Assembly: GCA_020635725.1 (NCBI GenBank)
Contig: JACJZF010000003.1
Span: forward strand, 124,001 to 188,000
DNA: 64,000 nucleotides
Direction of reading: 5' to 3'
Source: Flavobacteriales bacterium
GTDB taxonomy: Bacteria; Bacteroidota; Bacteroidia; Flavobacteriales_F; PHOS-HE28
How positions within the stretch are numbered: the stretch's first letter is position 1; each line of letters starts with the position of its first letter. Shown one piece after another: positions 44,465 through 52,977 of this stretch. A program made the position numbers and the translations under genes. The notes beneath the pieces are model-generated. The model was not told the origin of the DNA and made no database searches. It saw only the letters and a list, made by a program, of their open reading frames with translations.

Positions 44465-45787
44465 CTACCGCAGCTGGCTCAGCCGCTCCGCATCCAATCG
44501 TGCCAAGGTGCCGAGCAGCAGCGTGAAGCCGATCATGCTGCTGCCGCCGTAGCTGAAGAAGGGCAGGGGTATGCCGATCACCGGGGCGAGGCCGATGGTC
44601 ATGCCGACGTTGATCATGAGGTGGAGCAGGAAGATGCTGGCCACGCAGTAGGCGTAGATGCGCGTGAACTTGGATCGCTGGCGGTCGCTGATCTGGATGA
44701 TGCGCAGGATGAGCACCGTGAAGAGGGCCACGACGAAGGCCGTGCCGAGGAAGCCCCATTCCTCGCCCACGGTGCAGAAGATGAAGTCGGTGCTCTGCAT
44801 GGGCACGTACTTGAACTTGGTGAGGGTGCCGTCGAGGTAGCCCTTGCCGCTGAAGCCGCCGCTGCCGATCGCGGTCTGGCTCTGCTTCACGTTGTAGCCG
44901 AGGCCCTGCGGGTCCTCCATCTGGCCGAGCATGACCAGGATGCGGTCGCGCTGGTGCTGCGCGAGCACTTTCTCGAAGGCGTAATCGACGCTGCCGATGA
45001 AGGCGGCCGAGGCCACCACGCCGATGACGATGTACGCATAGAGCCGCTTGCGCAGCCGCTTGAGCACCATGTTGCGCACCACGAGCCAGGCCAGCACGGC
45101 GCCAATGACGATGATGCCGAGCAGGAAATAGGGGCCGGGCAGCTCGCGGTCGGTGAAGGGCAGGTGGAAGGTGCTCTCCTTGAGAATGAGCGAGAGGATG
45201 GAGAGGAAGGCGGCGAGGATGCCGAGCAGGAGGATGTTGCCGGAGAGCCCTTCGCGGTAAAGCACGAGGATGAAGGCGCCCGAGACGAGCGCGGTGCCGG
45301 TATCGGGCTGGAGCATGATGAGCGCTACCGGGAAGAGGATGATGGCGGCGCTGACCACGCGTGATTGGATGTCGATCAGCGCTTTCAGTCCGCTGAGGTA
45401 ACGGGTGAGCGCGAGCGCTGTGGCGTACTTGGCGAACTCCGCGGGCTGGATGCCGAAGCTGCCCACGCCGAACCAGGCCTTGGCGCCATTGACCTCCTTG
45501 CCGACGACCAGCACGAGGGCTAGGAGCAGGATGACCGCACTGTAGATGCCATAGGCCCAATCGCGGAAGAGGTGCCCGCGGATCATGAGGATGCCGGCGC
45601 CCAATGTGAGGCTGATGCCCATCCAGACCGCCTGCTTGCCGTATTCCTTGTCGAGGTCGAGTATGCTGGCGTGCTCGGGGTCGTAAGCCGCGCTGAAGAT
45701 GTTGGCCCAGCCCATGAACATGAGGGCGAGGTACATGAGCAGCAGGGGCCGATCGAAGTTGGCGGCGACGTTCTCGCGGGCGCTCAT
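44465..45787 (-). CDS. rodA: Rod-shape SEDS peptidoglycan glycosyltransferase RodA
   Basis: 440 residues with ten or so helices. SEDS signatures: GAKAWFGVGSFGIQPAEFAK near residue 100, LIMLQPDTGTALV near 157, TDFIFCTVGEEWGFLG near 330 and GIPLPFFSYGGSSM near 405. It polymerises lipid II together with PBP2 (MrdA), whose gene is directly upstream and overlaps by four bases (ATGA). Compared with most RodA proteins it has a longer periplasmic stretch (FHLPFTDRELPGP to FEKVLAQHQRDRI), as in other Bacteroidota. Confidence 0.95.
   Translation of the reverse strand: MSARENVAANFDRPLLLMYLALMFMGWANIFSAAYDPEHASILDLDKEYGKQAVWMGISLTLGAGILMIRGHLFRDWAYGIYSAVILLLALVLVVGKEVNGAKAWFGVGSFGIQPAEFAKYATALALTRYLSGLKALIDIQSRVVSAAIILFPVALIMLQPDTGTALVSGAFILVLYREGLSGNILLLGILAAFLSILSLILKESTFHLPFTDRELPGPYFLLGIIVIGAVLAWLVVRNMVLKRLRKRLYAYIVIGVVASAAFIGSVDYAFEKVLAQHQRDRILVMLGQMEDPQGLGYNVKQSQTAIGSGGFSGKGYLDGTLTKFKYVPMQSTDFIFCTVGEEWGFLGTAFVVALFTVLILRIIQISDRQRSKFTRIYAYCVASIFLLHLMINVGMTIGLAPVIGIPLPFFSYGGSSMIGFTLLLGTLARLDAERLSQLR
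44466..44483. repeat. Right 18-bp direct repeat of the island (functional rodA 3' end)
   Basis: Identical to 40407-40424. Here it forms the last five codons and most of the stop codon of the intact rodA gene on the minus strand. The 190 bases to its left (44276-44465) hold no gene. Confidence 0.8.
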
Positions 45788-47637
45788 CGGCGGCGGGGCT
45801 TCTTGGGCTTCTTGCGGAAGAACTTCTCCTTGGAGATCAGGTCGGTCTCTAGCAACTCATTCATGACCTCCTGCCGCTTGATGGTGTCGGTGAGGTATTG
45901 CTCGATCAGCAGACTGGCGATTGGCGCGGCCCATCTGCCCCCAGCACCTGAGTTCTCCACATATACCGCCATTGCGATTCTGGGATTCTCCATAGGCGCG
46001 AAGCAGACGAATACCGCGTGATCCTCCCCGTGCGGATTTTCTGCCGTTCCCGTCTTTCCGCAGACGGTGACGTCTTCGATGCGTGCTCGTCGAGCCGTGC
46101 CGCCCGGCTCATTCACCACACGGCGCATGCCTTCCTGAATGTGGTCGAACCACTTCGCATCGGCCTCCACCACATGCTTCTGCCGGTAGCGGCCTTGCAG
46201 GCTATCGGGCTCGCCCACGGCGCGCACCACATGCGGATCGTAGTACCAGCCTTTGTTGGCGAAGATGGCGGCGAGGTTGGCCATCTGCATGGGCACGGTG
46301 AGCACTTCGCCCTGCCCGATGCTCACGCTGTAGATGGTGCTGAAGGCCCAGCGGCCCTCTCCGTACTTGCGGTCATAGTAAGCGGGGCCCGGGATGTTGC
46401 CGCCCTTGAGCGAGGGCAGGTCGATGGCAGGCTTCTCGCCGAGGCCGAAGCTGCGCACGCGGTGCTCCCATTCGCCGAGGCCCAGCGCGGCATCGCGGAA
46501 GCGGCTCTTCTTATCGAGCTTGCGTTCGACGATGCGGTCGAACACGTTGTAGAAGTAGGGGTTGCACGAGTACTGGATGGCCTGCTCGATGGTGGCCGCG
46601 TTCGGGTGGTTGTGGCAGCCCACGAGGCTCTTGTTGCACGCGAAGCCGGTGTTCGGCGTGATCACGCCCTCATCGAGCGCCACGAGCGATTGCACGAGCT
46701 TGAAGATGGAGCCCGGCGGGTACTGCGCCTGCAGCGCGCGGTCGAAGAGCGGCTTGATGCTGTCGCGCTGGAGCACGCCGTAGTTGGTGTTGCGCACGCG
46801 GCCCACGAGGAGCTCGGGATCGTAGCTGGGGCTGGTCACCAGGCAGAGCACCTCGCCGGTCTTGGGGTCGAGGGCGACGATGCTGCCCTTCTTGTTGCGC
46901 ATGAGCTGCTCGCCGAGCCGCTGCATGTCGAGGTCGATGCCTGTGTACAGGTCCTTGCCCTCGATCGCCAGGGTGTCGTAGATGCCGTTCTTGAAGGAGC
47001 CCTTGATGTTGTTGTGCACATCCACGAGCACGTAGCGCACGCCGCGCCGGCCGCGCAGCTGCTCCTCGTAGTACTGCTCCAGGCCTCCCACGCCGATCAC
47101 GTCGCCCGGCTTGTAATAGGGGTCCTGCGCCACCTTGCGGGCGTCCACCTCGCTCAGGTATCCGAGGAGGTGCGCGGCGAGGCGCGGCGGATAGGTGCGC
47201 AGGGTGCGGCTCTGCCCGTAGAAGCCGGGGTAGTGGTGCAGGTGCACGCTGATGGCGGAGAACTGCGAAGCGGGAATCTGCTTCTCGATCACGCTCGGCT
47301 TGTACAACGAGTACTTGCGGGCATCGGTCATTCGCTGACGCAGGTCTTCCAGCGGCACGCCGATCAACGCGGCGAAGGAGGCCGTGTCGAAGGGCTTCAC
47401 CTCACGGGGCACCATCATGAGGTCGTACACGGGCGTGTTCGCCACGAGCAGTCGCCCCTCGCGGTCGTACACGAAGCCGCGCGCCGGGTAATCGGTGATC
47501 TTGCGCTCGGCCATGTTCGCCGCGCTGGCCTTCCACTTGTCATCGACCACCTGGATCCAGAAGAGGCGCAGGATGAAGATGAAGGAGATGGTGACCACCG
47601 CCGCGACGAGCACGTATTTCCGCGACTCGAAGTTCAT
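45784..47637 (-). CDS. mrdA: Penicillin-binding protein 2 (peptidoglycan transpeptidase)
   Basis: 617 residues. It has an N-terminal membrane anchor (VLVAAVVTISFIFILRLFWIQ), a dimerisation domain (ADYPARGFVYDREGRLLVAN-type start near residue 50), and the transpeptidase domain with the active-site serine in YPPGSIFKLVQSLV near residue 303, the SxN-like CNPYFYNVF region near residue 360 and VCGKTGTAENPHG near residue 530. Essential for elongation of the cell wall with RodA. It overlaps both mreD and rodA by four bases. Confidence 0.95.
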   Translation of the reverse strand: MNFESRKYVLVAAVVTISFIFILRLFWIQVVDDKWKASAANMAERKITDYPARGFVYDREGRLLVANTPVYDLMMVPREVKPFDTASFAALIGVPLEDLRQRMTDARKYSLYKPSVIEKQIPASQFSAISVHLHHYPGFYGQSRTLRTYPPRLAAHLLGYLSEVDARKVAQDPYYKPGDVIGVGGLEQYYEEQLRGRRGVRYVLVDVHNNIKGSFKNGIYDTLAIEGKDLYTGIDLDMQRLGEQLMRNKKGSIVALDPKTGEVLCLVTSPSYDPELLVGRVRNTNYGVLQRDSIKPLFDRALQAQYPPGSIFKLVQSLVALDEGVITPNTGFACNKSLVGCHNHPNAATIEQAIQYSCNPYFYNVFDRIVERKLDKKSRFRDAALGLGEWEHRVRSFGLGEKPAIDLPSLKGGNIPGPAYYDRKYGEGRWAFSTIYSVSIGQGEVLTVPMQMANLAAIFANKGWYYDPHVVRAVGEPDSLQGRYRQKHVVEADAKWFDHIQEGMRRVVNEPGGTARRARIEDVTVCGKTGTAENPHGEDHAVFVCFAPMENPRIAMAVYVENSGAGGRWAAPIASLLIEQYLTDTIKRQEVMNELLETDLISKEKFFRKKPKKPRRR

Positions 47638-48161
47638 GCGCGTCCCCGCTCACGCGCGGAGCTGGTGAGGAACTGGGCGAGCAGGCAGAGCGCCAGGGTG
47701 AAGGCGGCGCTCAGGAGGGCGCGCAGGAAGGTGGCGCCGAGGCTATCGAACCGATGCAGCTCCACGAAGAAGAGCCAGAGATGATGAATGAGGATGAGCA
47801 CGCTGGCGTAGGTGGCGAACCAGGCGAGCCCCATGCGCGGCACCGTGGGCCGCATGCCGTATTCGTAGCCCTCGCGCGGAGCCATCAGTCGCAGGAGGCG
47901 TTTGCGCGCGAAGGCCATCACCACGCAGGCGCTCATGTGCATGCCGGGGGTGCTGGCGAACAGGTCCATGGTGAGGCCGGTGGCCGCGGCGATGAGCAGC
48001 ACGGCCCAGGCCGGCAGCTCGAAGGGGAGCATGAGCAGGAAGAGGATGTACAGATAGGGGACCATCCACCCATTGGCCACATCGAGCTGATCGAGCACCA
48101 GCACCTGCAGGAGCATCAACGCGATGAAGCGGATGATATTGGCCGCGACGGTGCCGATCAT
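47634..48161 (-). CDS. mreD: Rod-shape-determining protein MreD
   Basis: 175 residues with five hydrophobic helices (LMLLQVLVLDQLDVANGWMVPYLYILFLLML, LLIAAATGLTMDLFASTPGMH). The segment GLTMDLFASTPGMHMSACVV is the conserved centre of MreD. It links MreC to the elongation machinery in the inner membrane. Its ATG overlaps the mreC stop, and its stop overlaps the mrdA start, in a run of overlapping genes. Confidence 0.9.
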   Translation of the reverse strand: MIGTVAANIIRFIALMLLQVLVLDQLDVANGWMVPYLYILFLLMLPFELPAWAVLLIAAATGLTMDLFASTPGMHMSACVVMAFARKRLLRLMAPREGYEYGMRPTVPRMGLAWFATYASVLILIHHLWLFFVELHRFDSLGATFLRALLSAAFTLALCLLAQFLTSSARERGRA

Positions 48162-48988
48162 GGGCTGAGCTGGTGCTGCTGCAGCGAGTCGCGCTCGGCT
48201 TGCTGGAGGTCGTTCACCACGTACACGAACCCGCTGCGCGTGAGGTCCTCGGCGAGGGTGATCACGATGGCCTGGTCCGGTCGTCCGGGCGGCTCTTCCA
48301 CCGAGCGCACCACGCCCACGGGCACATCGCGCGGGAACACGCCGTCGCCGCCCATGGTCACCACGGTATCGCCCACGGCCACCCGCACGTGCTTGGGGAT
48401 GTCCACCACCGATGCCGTCGCGGGATCATTGGTGTCCCAGTAGAGCAAGCCGAAGTGGCCGGTGCGGCTCAGTCGGACACTGGTGCGCACATCGGGATTG
48501 AGCACGCTGATCACCGAGGCGAAGTGCGCGCTCACGTCATGCACCACGCCCACGATGCCATCCGGGCCGATCACGCCCATGCGCGGGCCGATGCCGGCGG
48601 TGCTCCCGTGATCGAGCGTGATGAAGTTGCGCTGCTTGTGCCATGTGGCGTTCACCACCTTGGCGGGCACATAGGTGTAGAGCTGCCTATGAATGGTGTC
48701 GTTGATGCGCACGAATTGCTCAGCGACGGGTGCGTAGGCGGTGTTGTGCCTGTTGCGCCAGGCGGCGTTCTCCGCGGAGAGCCGCTCGTTCACCTCGCGC
48801 AGGTTGGTGTACTCGGTCACGTCCTTGCGCCAGTTGAACAGGGTGCCCGCGATGGCATTGCTGCTGTTGATGGCCTGCGCCCGGTGGTGCATGTTGCCGG
48901 AGTACAGCAGCATGGACGCGATGAGCATCAGCGCGATGAACAGCAGGGTGTCGCGGACGCGGAAGAGGAAGCGGAAGAGGTCACGCAT
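48158..48988 (-). CDS. mreC: Rod-shape-determining protein MreC
   Basis: 276 residues: one N-terminal helix (TLLFIALMLIASMLLYSGN), a coiled coil (YTNLREVNERLSAENAAWRN near residue 60), and two beta-barrel domains with FITLDHGSTAGIGPRMGVIG near residue 120 and VAVGDTVVTMGGDGVFPRDVPVG near residue 205. It scaffolds PBP2 and RodA in the periplasm. It ends four bases into mreD and lies 32 bases after mreB. Confidence 0.93.
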   Translation of the reverse strand: MRDLFRFLFRVRDTLLFIALMLIASMLLYSGNMHHRAQAINSSNAIAGTLFNWRKDVTEYTNLREVNERLSAENAAWRNRHNTAYAPVAEQFVRINDTIHRQLYTYVPAKVVNATWHKQRNFITLDHGSTAGIGPRMGVIGPDGIVGVVHDVSAHFASVISVLNPDVRTSVRLSRTGHFGLLYWDTNDPATASVVDIPKHVRVAVGDTVVTMGGDGVFPRDVPVGVVRSVEEPPGRPDQAIVITLAEDLTRSGFVYVVNDLQQAERDSLQQHQLSP

Positions 48989-49020
48989 GTCGCGGACGCG
49001 TCATCATGCGGCGGCGGCCA

Positions 49021-50046
49021 TCACTCCCGCATGAGGAACTGGAATCGGTCGATGTTCTTCAGGGCGATGCCCGTGCCGCGCGCCACGGCCCGGAGGGGAT
49101 CCTCGGCCACATGCACGGGGAGCTTCGTCTTGATGCTGATGCGTTTGTCCAAGCCACGGAGCAAGGCCCCGCCGCCGGCCAGGTAGATGCCCGTCTTGTA
49201 GATGTCGGCGCTCAGCTCGGGCGGGGTGGCTTCCAGCGCGCTCAGGATGGCCTCTTCGATCTTGCTGATGCTCTTGTCGAGCGCCTGCGCGATCTCGCTG
49301 TAGGTCACGGTGATCTCCTTCGGGATCCCGGTCATGAGGTCGCGGCCGCGCACCGCGTAATCGGCGGGCGGGCTGTCGAGCTCGGTCATGGCCGCGCCCA
49401 CCTCGATCTTGATCGTCTCGGCCGTGCGCTCGCCGACCAGGATGTTGTGCTGGCGGCGCATGTACTCCTCGATGTCCTGCGTGAACTCGTCTCCGGCGAC
49501 ACGGATGTTCTTGTCGCACACGATCCCGCCCAGGGCGATCACCGCGATCTCGCTGGTGCCGCCGCCGATGTCGATGATCATGTTGCCCATGGGCTCCTCC
49601 ACATCGATGCCGATGCCGATGGCGGCGGCCATGGGCTCGTGGATCAGGTACACCTCCTTCGCCCCGGCATGCTCGCTGCTGTCCTTCACCGCGCGCTTCT
49701 CCACCTCGGTGATGCCGCTGGGGATGCAGATCACCATGCGCAGGTTCGGGGTGAAGAGGCGCCGGCCCGGATTGATCATGCGGATCATGCCTTTGATCAT
49801 CTCCTCCGCGGCCTTGAAGTCGGCGATCACGCCATCCTTCAGCGGACGTATGGTCTTGATGTTCTCGTGGGTCTTGCCGTGCATCTGCTGCGCCTGTCGC
49901 CCCACGGCGATGACCTTTCCGGTAGCGCGGTCCACGGCCACGATGCTGGGCTCGTCGACCACCACCTTGTCGTTGTGGATGATGAGCGTGTTCGCCGTGC
50001 CGAGGTCGATCGCTATCTCTTGGGTGAAGAAGTTGAACCAGCTCAT
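49021..50046 (-). CDS. mreB: Actin-like rod-shape protein MreB
   Basis: 341 residues from ATG 50046, the only start giving the standard N-terminus MSWFNFFTQEIAIDLGTANT. Actin-fold nucleotide motifs: IAIDLGTANTLI, NMIIDIGGGTSEIAVI near residue 160 and GIYLAGGGALLRGLDKRI near residue 288. It forms membrane filaments that position the elongasome. It is 11 bases downstream of purH, an order common in Flavobacteria. Confidence 0.96.
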   Translation of the reverse strand: MSWFNFFTQEIAIDLGTANTLIIHNDKVVVDEPSIVAVDRATGKVIAVGRQAQQMHGKTHENIKTIRPLKDGVIADFKAAEEMIKGMIRMINPGRRLFTPNLRMVICIPSGITEVEKRAVKDSSEHAGAKEVYLIHEPMAAAIGIGIDVEEPMGNMIIDIGGGTSEIAVIALGGIVCDKNIRVAGDEFTQDIEEYMRRQHNILVGERTAETIKIEVGAAMTELDSPPADYAVRGRDLMTGIPKEITVTYSEIAQALDKSISKIEEAILSALEATPPELSADIYKTGIYLAGGGALLRGLDKRISIKTKLPVHVAEDPLRAVARGTGIALKNIDRFQFLMRE

Positions 50047-50057
50047 GGTCCGTCTGT

Positions 50058-51587
50058 TCAGTGTTTGAAGTGGCGCGTGCCGGTGATGCACATGGCCATG
50101 CCGTGCGCGTTGCAATAATCGATGCTGTCCTGGTCGCGGATGCTGCCGCCCGGGTGCACCACCGCGGTGATGCCTGCGTGGTGGGCGATCTCCACGCAAT
50201 CGGGGAAAGGGAAGAAGGCGTCGCTGGCCATCACCGCGCCGCTCAGGTCGAAGTTGAACCTGCCTGCCTTGGCGATGGCCTGCTCGAGCGCGTCCACGCG
50301 GCTGGTCTGACCGGTGCCGCTGGCCAGCAACTGGTTGTTCCTCGCCAGCACGATGGCGTTGCTCTTGGTGTTCTTCACCAGCAAGGTGGCGAACACCATG
50401 TCAGCCGTCTCCTGCGCGGTTGGGGCCTTCTGCGTCGCAGCCTTCATCGAAGCAGCCTCAGCCACCACGGTATCGGCCTCCTCGGTGAGTATGCCGTTGA
50501 GCGCGGTGCGCACTTTCACCTTCGGTCGATTGGCGGGCTTGCGCACCAGGATCATGCGGTTCTTCTTCTTCCGGAGCACCTCGAGCGCATCGGCATCGAA
50601 TCCGGGCGCGGCGATGATCTCGAAGAAGATGGCGTCGATGGCTTCGGCGGTGGCCTTGTCGATGGGGGCGTTGCTGATGAGCACGCCGCCGAAGGCGCTG
50701 ACCGGATCGCCCGCCAACGCCGCATCCCACGCCTCTTTCACGGTGGGCCTCACGGCGGCCCCGCACGCGTTGTTGTGCTTCAGGATCGCGAAGGCCGCGC
50801 CGGGAATGGTGGTCAGGTCGTCGATCAGCTCCACCGCAGCATCCAGGTCGAGCAGGTTATTGTAGCTCAGTTCCTTCCCGTTGAGCTGCTCGAACATCCC
50901 CGCGAGGTCGCCGTGGAACGCCCCCTTCTGGTGGGGGTTCTCGCCGTAGCGCAGCACCGTCGTGGGCCCGGCGCTCAGCCGGAGGTCGCCCTGCGCGCCG
51001 CTGAACCAGTTGTAGATGGCGCTATCGTAATGGCTGCTCACCGCGAAAGCGGCGGCTGCGAATCCCTTGCGCTGCGCGATGGTGGTTCGGCCGTCCTGCT
51101 CCTTCAGCAGGCGCAGCAGCTCGGCGTACTGCGCCATGCTGGGCACGATCACCACATCGGCGTGGTTCTTCGCGCCGGCGCGGATCAAGCTGATGCCGCC
51201 GATGTCGATCTTCTCGATGATCTCGCTCTCTTGGCCGCCGCCTGCCACCGTGGCCTCGAACGGATAAAGGTCCACGATCACCAGGTCGATGGGCGGGATG
51301 GCGTATTCCTCGAGCTGCGCCACATCGCTCTGCAGGTCGCGCCGGCCGAGTATGCCGCCGAAGACCTTCGGATGAAGCGTCTTCACGCGGCCGCCGAGGA
51401 TGCTCGGATAGGTCGTGAGCTCTTCGACCGGGGTGACAGGAACGCCCAGGCGCTCGATGAAATCCTGCGTTCCCCCGGTTGAATAGATCGCCACGTCCAG
51501 GCGCGCGAGCTCACGGATGATGGGCTCGAGCCCATCCTTGTGGAACACGGAGATGAGCGCGCTCTGAATGCGTTTCTGCCCGTCCAA
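50058..51587 (-). CDS. purH: Bifunctional AICAR transformylase/IMP cyclohydrolase
   Basis: 509 residues. The N-terminal IMP cyclohydrolase domain starts IQSALISVFHKDGLEPII and carries YSTGGTQDFI, GGRVKTLHPKVFGGILGRR near residue 70 and IVDLYPFEATV. The C-terminal formyltransferase has LRYGENPHQKGAF near residue 215, ILKHNNACGAAV near residue 270 and SDAFFPFPDCVEIAHHAGI near residue 460. It makes the last two steps of IMP synthesis. A TAAACTTG on the minus strand at 51632-51625 could be its -7 box. It heads the mre operon. Confidence 0.96.
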   Translation of the reverse strand: MDGQKRIQSALISVFHKDGLEPIIRELARLDVAIYSTGGTQDFIERLGVPVTPVEELTTYPSILGGRVKTLHPKVFGGILGRRDLQSDVAQLEEYAIPPIDLVIVDLYPFEATVAGGGQESEIIEKIDIGGISLIRAGAKNHADVVIVPSMAQYAELLRLLKEQDGRTTIAQRKGFAAAAFAVSSHYDSAIYNWFSGAQGDLRLSAGPTTVLRYGENPHQKGAFHGDLAGMFEQLNGKELSYNNLLDLDAAVELIDDLTTIPGAAFAILKHNNACGAAVRPTVKEAWDAALAGDPVSAFGGVLISNAPIDKATAEAIDAIFFEIIAAPGFDADALEVLRKKKNRMILVRKPANRPKVKVRTALNGILTEEADTVVAEAASMKAATQKAPTAQETADMVFATLLVKNTKSNAIVLARNNQLLASGTGQTSRVDALEQAIAKAGRFNFDLSGAVMASDAFFPFPDCVEIAHHAGITAVVHPGGSIRDQDSIDYCNAHGMAMCITGTRHFKH

Positions 51588-51711
51588 TGTGCTTTTCAGG
51601 AGGTCCCTGTGCCTCGCTAGGGCGCAAGTTTACGTCCCGCATAGGCGGTTGCCCGCAGGCCGTGCGCGCCGTTATCCGAAGGTTACCAACAGGGCGCGGC
51701 GGATCGCGCGA

Positions 51712-52407
51712 TCAGAATCGCAGGCCGATTCCGAAGGTGATGTTGACGATGCGCGTGCCGCTGGAGAGCGTGCTGTACTGCACATCGCCGCCAGGGCTGA
51801 TCTCGATGGAGCGGGGATCCACGTAGTTCACCAGGCCGCCGGTGAGCCGTTCCACACGGCCCTCGAGCACGATGTTGCGGGCGGGGGCGTAGTAGATGCC
51901 GGCGGCCAGGCCCGTGCTGCCGACCATGCTACTCTCGTTGCGCTGCTCCAGGTAGGGCTGGTCCATGCCGTCCACTTCGATCTTGGTGCGCGTAACGAAA
52001 TGGCGCAGGCCGAACATGCCATCGACATACGGGCTCACCTTGCCCTGGAAGGGCTGCAGGCGCAGCAGGCCGTGGTAGCCGTACACGTTGCTGCGCACGC
52101 TCAGATCGCCGGTGGTGACCGCCAGGTAGGGCTCGTTCACGGGTACCTCGCGGGAGCTGCCGCCCATGCTGGCCCAGCTGAAATCGAAGCCGTAGCTCAG
52201 GGGCAGGCGGCGCATGGGAAGGGTGATGTTGCCGCTGAGGCCCACGAGCTGCCTTCCCCAGGTATCATCGAACTCGCCAATGGGCACGCTGATCTCCAAG
52301 CCACCGGCGAGCGTCGTCATGCGCTGTCGGGGCTGATTGTTCTGTTGCGCCCAAGTCATCGTAGCACCGGAGAGCAGCAGTGCGGCGGAGAGGATCAGGG
52401 TTCTCAT
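51712..52407 (-). CDS. Small outer-membrane beta-barrel protein
   Basis: 231 residues from ATG 52407, with signal peptide MRTLILSAALLLSGATMTWAQ. The mature protein is strand-rich with alternating residues (GLEISVPIGEFDDTWGRQLVGLSG, VSPYVDGMFGLRHFV, GLAAGIYYAPARNIVLEGRVERL) and ends in the aromatic barrel signal ITFGIGLRF. It fits an OmpW/OprF-like porin fold without a recognised family. The 124 bases between it and purH show no gene. Confidence 0.7.
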   Translation of the reverse strand: MRTLILSAALLLSGATMTWAQQNNQPRQRMTTLAGGLEISVPIGEFDDTWGRQLVGLSGNITLPMRRLPLSYGFDFSWASMGGSSREVPVNEPYLAVTTGDLSVRSNVYGYHGLLRLQPFQGKVSPYVDGMFGLRHFVTRTKIEVDGMDQPYLEQRNESSMVGSTGLAAGIYYAPARNIVLEGRVERLTGGLVNYVDPRSIEISPGGDVQYSTLSSGTRIVNITFGIGLRF

Positions 52408-52457
52408 GGCGCGTGTGCGGAGCCAAAGGTCGTGCCGGATGCCTGAACTTGGCCGCC

Positions 52458-52907
52458 ATGGATCTAGGGCCGCAATGGGCGGAGTGGGGCTTGTGGGGCC
52501 TCTTCCTGGCCTGCTTCGTGGCCGCCACGGTGCTGCCTTTGGGCTCTGAGCTGGTGCTCGCTGCATGCCTGGCCGGCCCCTGGCGGCCGGAGACGCTCTG
52601 GCTGGTGGCCAGCCTGGGCAACTGGCTGGGGGGCATGAGCAGCTATGGTTTGGGCCGCCTGGCCGATGGCAGCCGTCTTGCGCGCTTCTTCCGGGCAGAC
52701 CCCTCCAAGGCGAAGGCATGGCAGGAGCGGGCCGTGCGCCATGGCCCGCTCCTGGCCCTGCTGTGCTGGGCGCCGGTGATCGGTGATCCGATCGCGTTGG
52801 CCCTGGGCGTGGTGAGGGCCCGCCCCGTGCCTACGGCCTGCTGGATGCTGGTGGGCAAGGCCGTGCGCTACGCCGTGGTGATCCTAGCGCTGCGGGGCCT
52901 GGTCTGA
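52458..52907 (+). CDS. YqaA-type (VTT/DedA-like) membrane protein
   Basis: 149 residues starting at ATG 52458. It begins LGPQWAEWGLWGLFLACFVAATVLPLGSEL, and the blocks LVASLGNWLGGMSSYGLGRL near residue 50, RHGPLLALLCWAPVIGDPIALALGV near residue 95 and GKAVRYAVVILALRG are those of YqaA proteins (PF09335 relatives). They are related to DedA lipid-transport proteins; a role in lipid or membrane homeostasis is likely. Divergent from the barrel gene upstream. Confidence 0.85.
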   Translation: MDLGPQWAEWGLWGLFLACFVAATVLPLGSELVLAACLAGPWRPETLWLVASLGNWLGGMSSYGLGRLADGSRLARFFRADPSKAKAWQERAVRHGPLLALLCWAPVIGDPIALALGVVRARPVPTACWMLVGKAVRYAVVILALRGLV

Positions 52908-52910
52908 CCC

Positions 52911-52938
52911 GAAAAGAAAAGCCCCGCCGAAGCGGGGC
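52911..52938 (-). terminator. Intrinsic terminator, mainly for the minus-strand lipoprotein gene
   Basis: Hairpin GCCCCGC / GCGGGGC with a CGAA loop (52921-52938). On the minus strand it is followed by TTTTCTTTT, a strong terminator for the gene at 52978; on the plus strand only CTTCC follows. Confidence 0.85.
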
Positions 52939-52977
52939 CTTCCATCACTGAGCAGGTGTTTTTGCGATGTACCGGGC

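Noticed and set aside
46018..47784. A 588-codon open frame on the plus strand opposite mrdA
   Set aside because: It is antisense to a secure penicillin-binding protein 2 gene and has composition typical of shadow frames.
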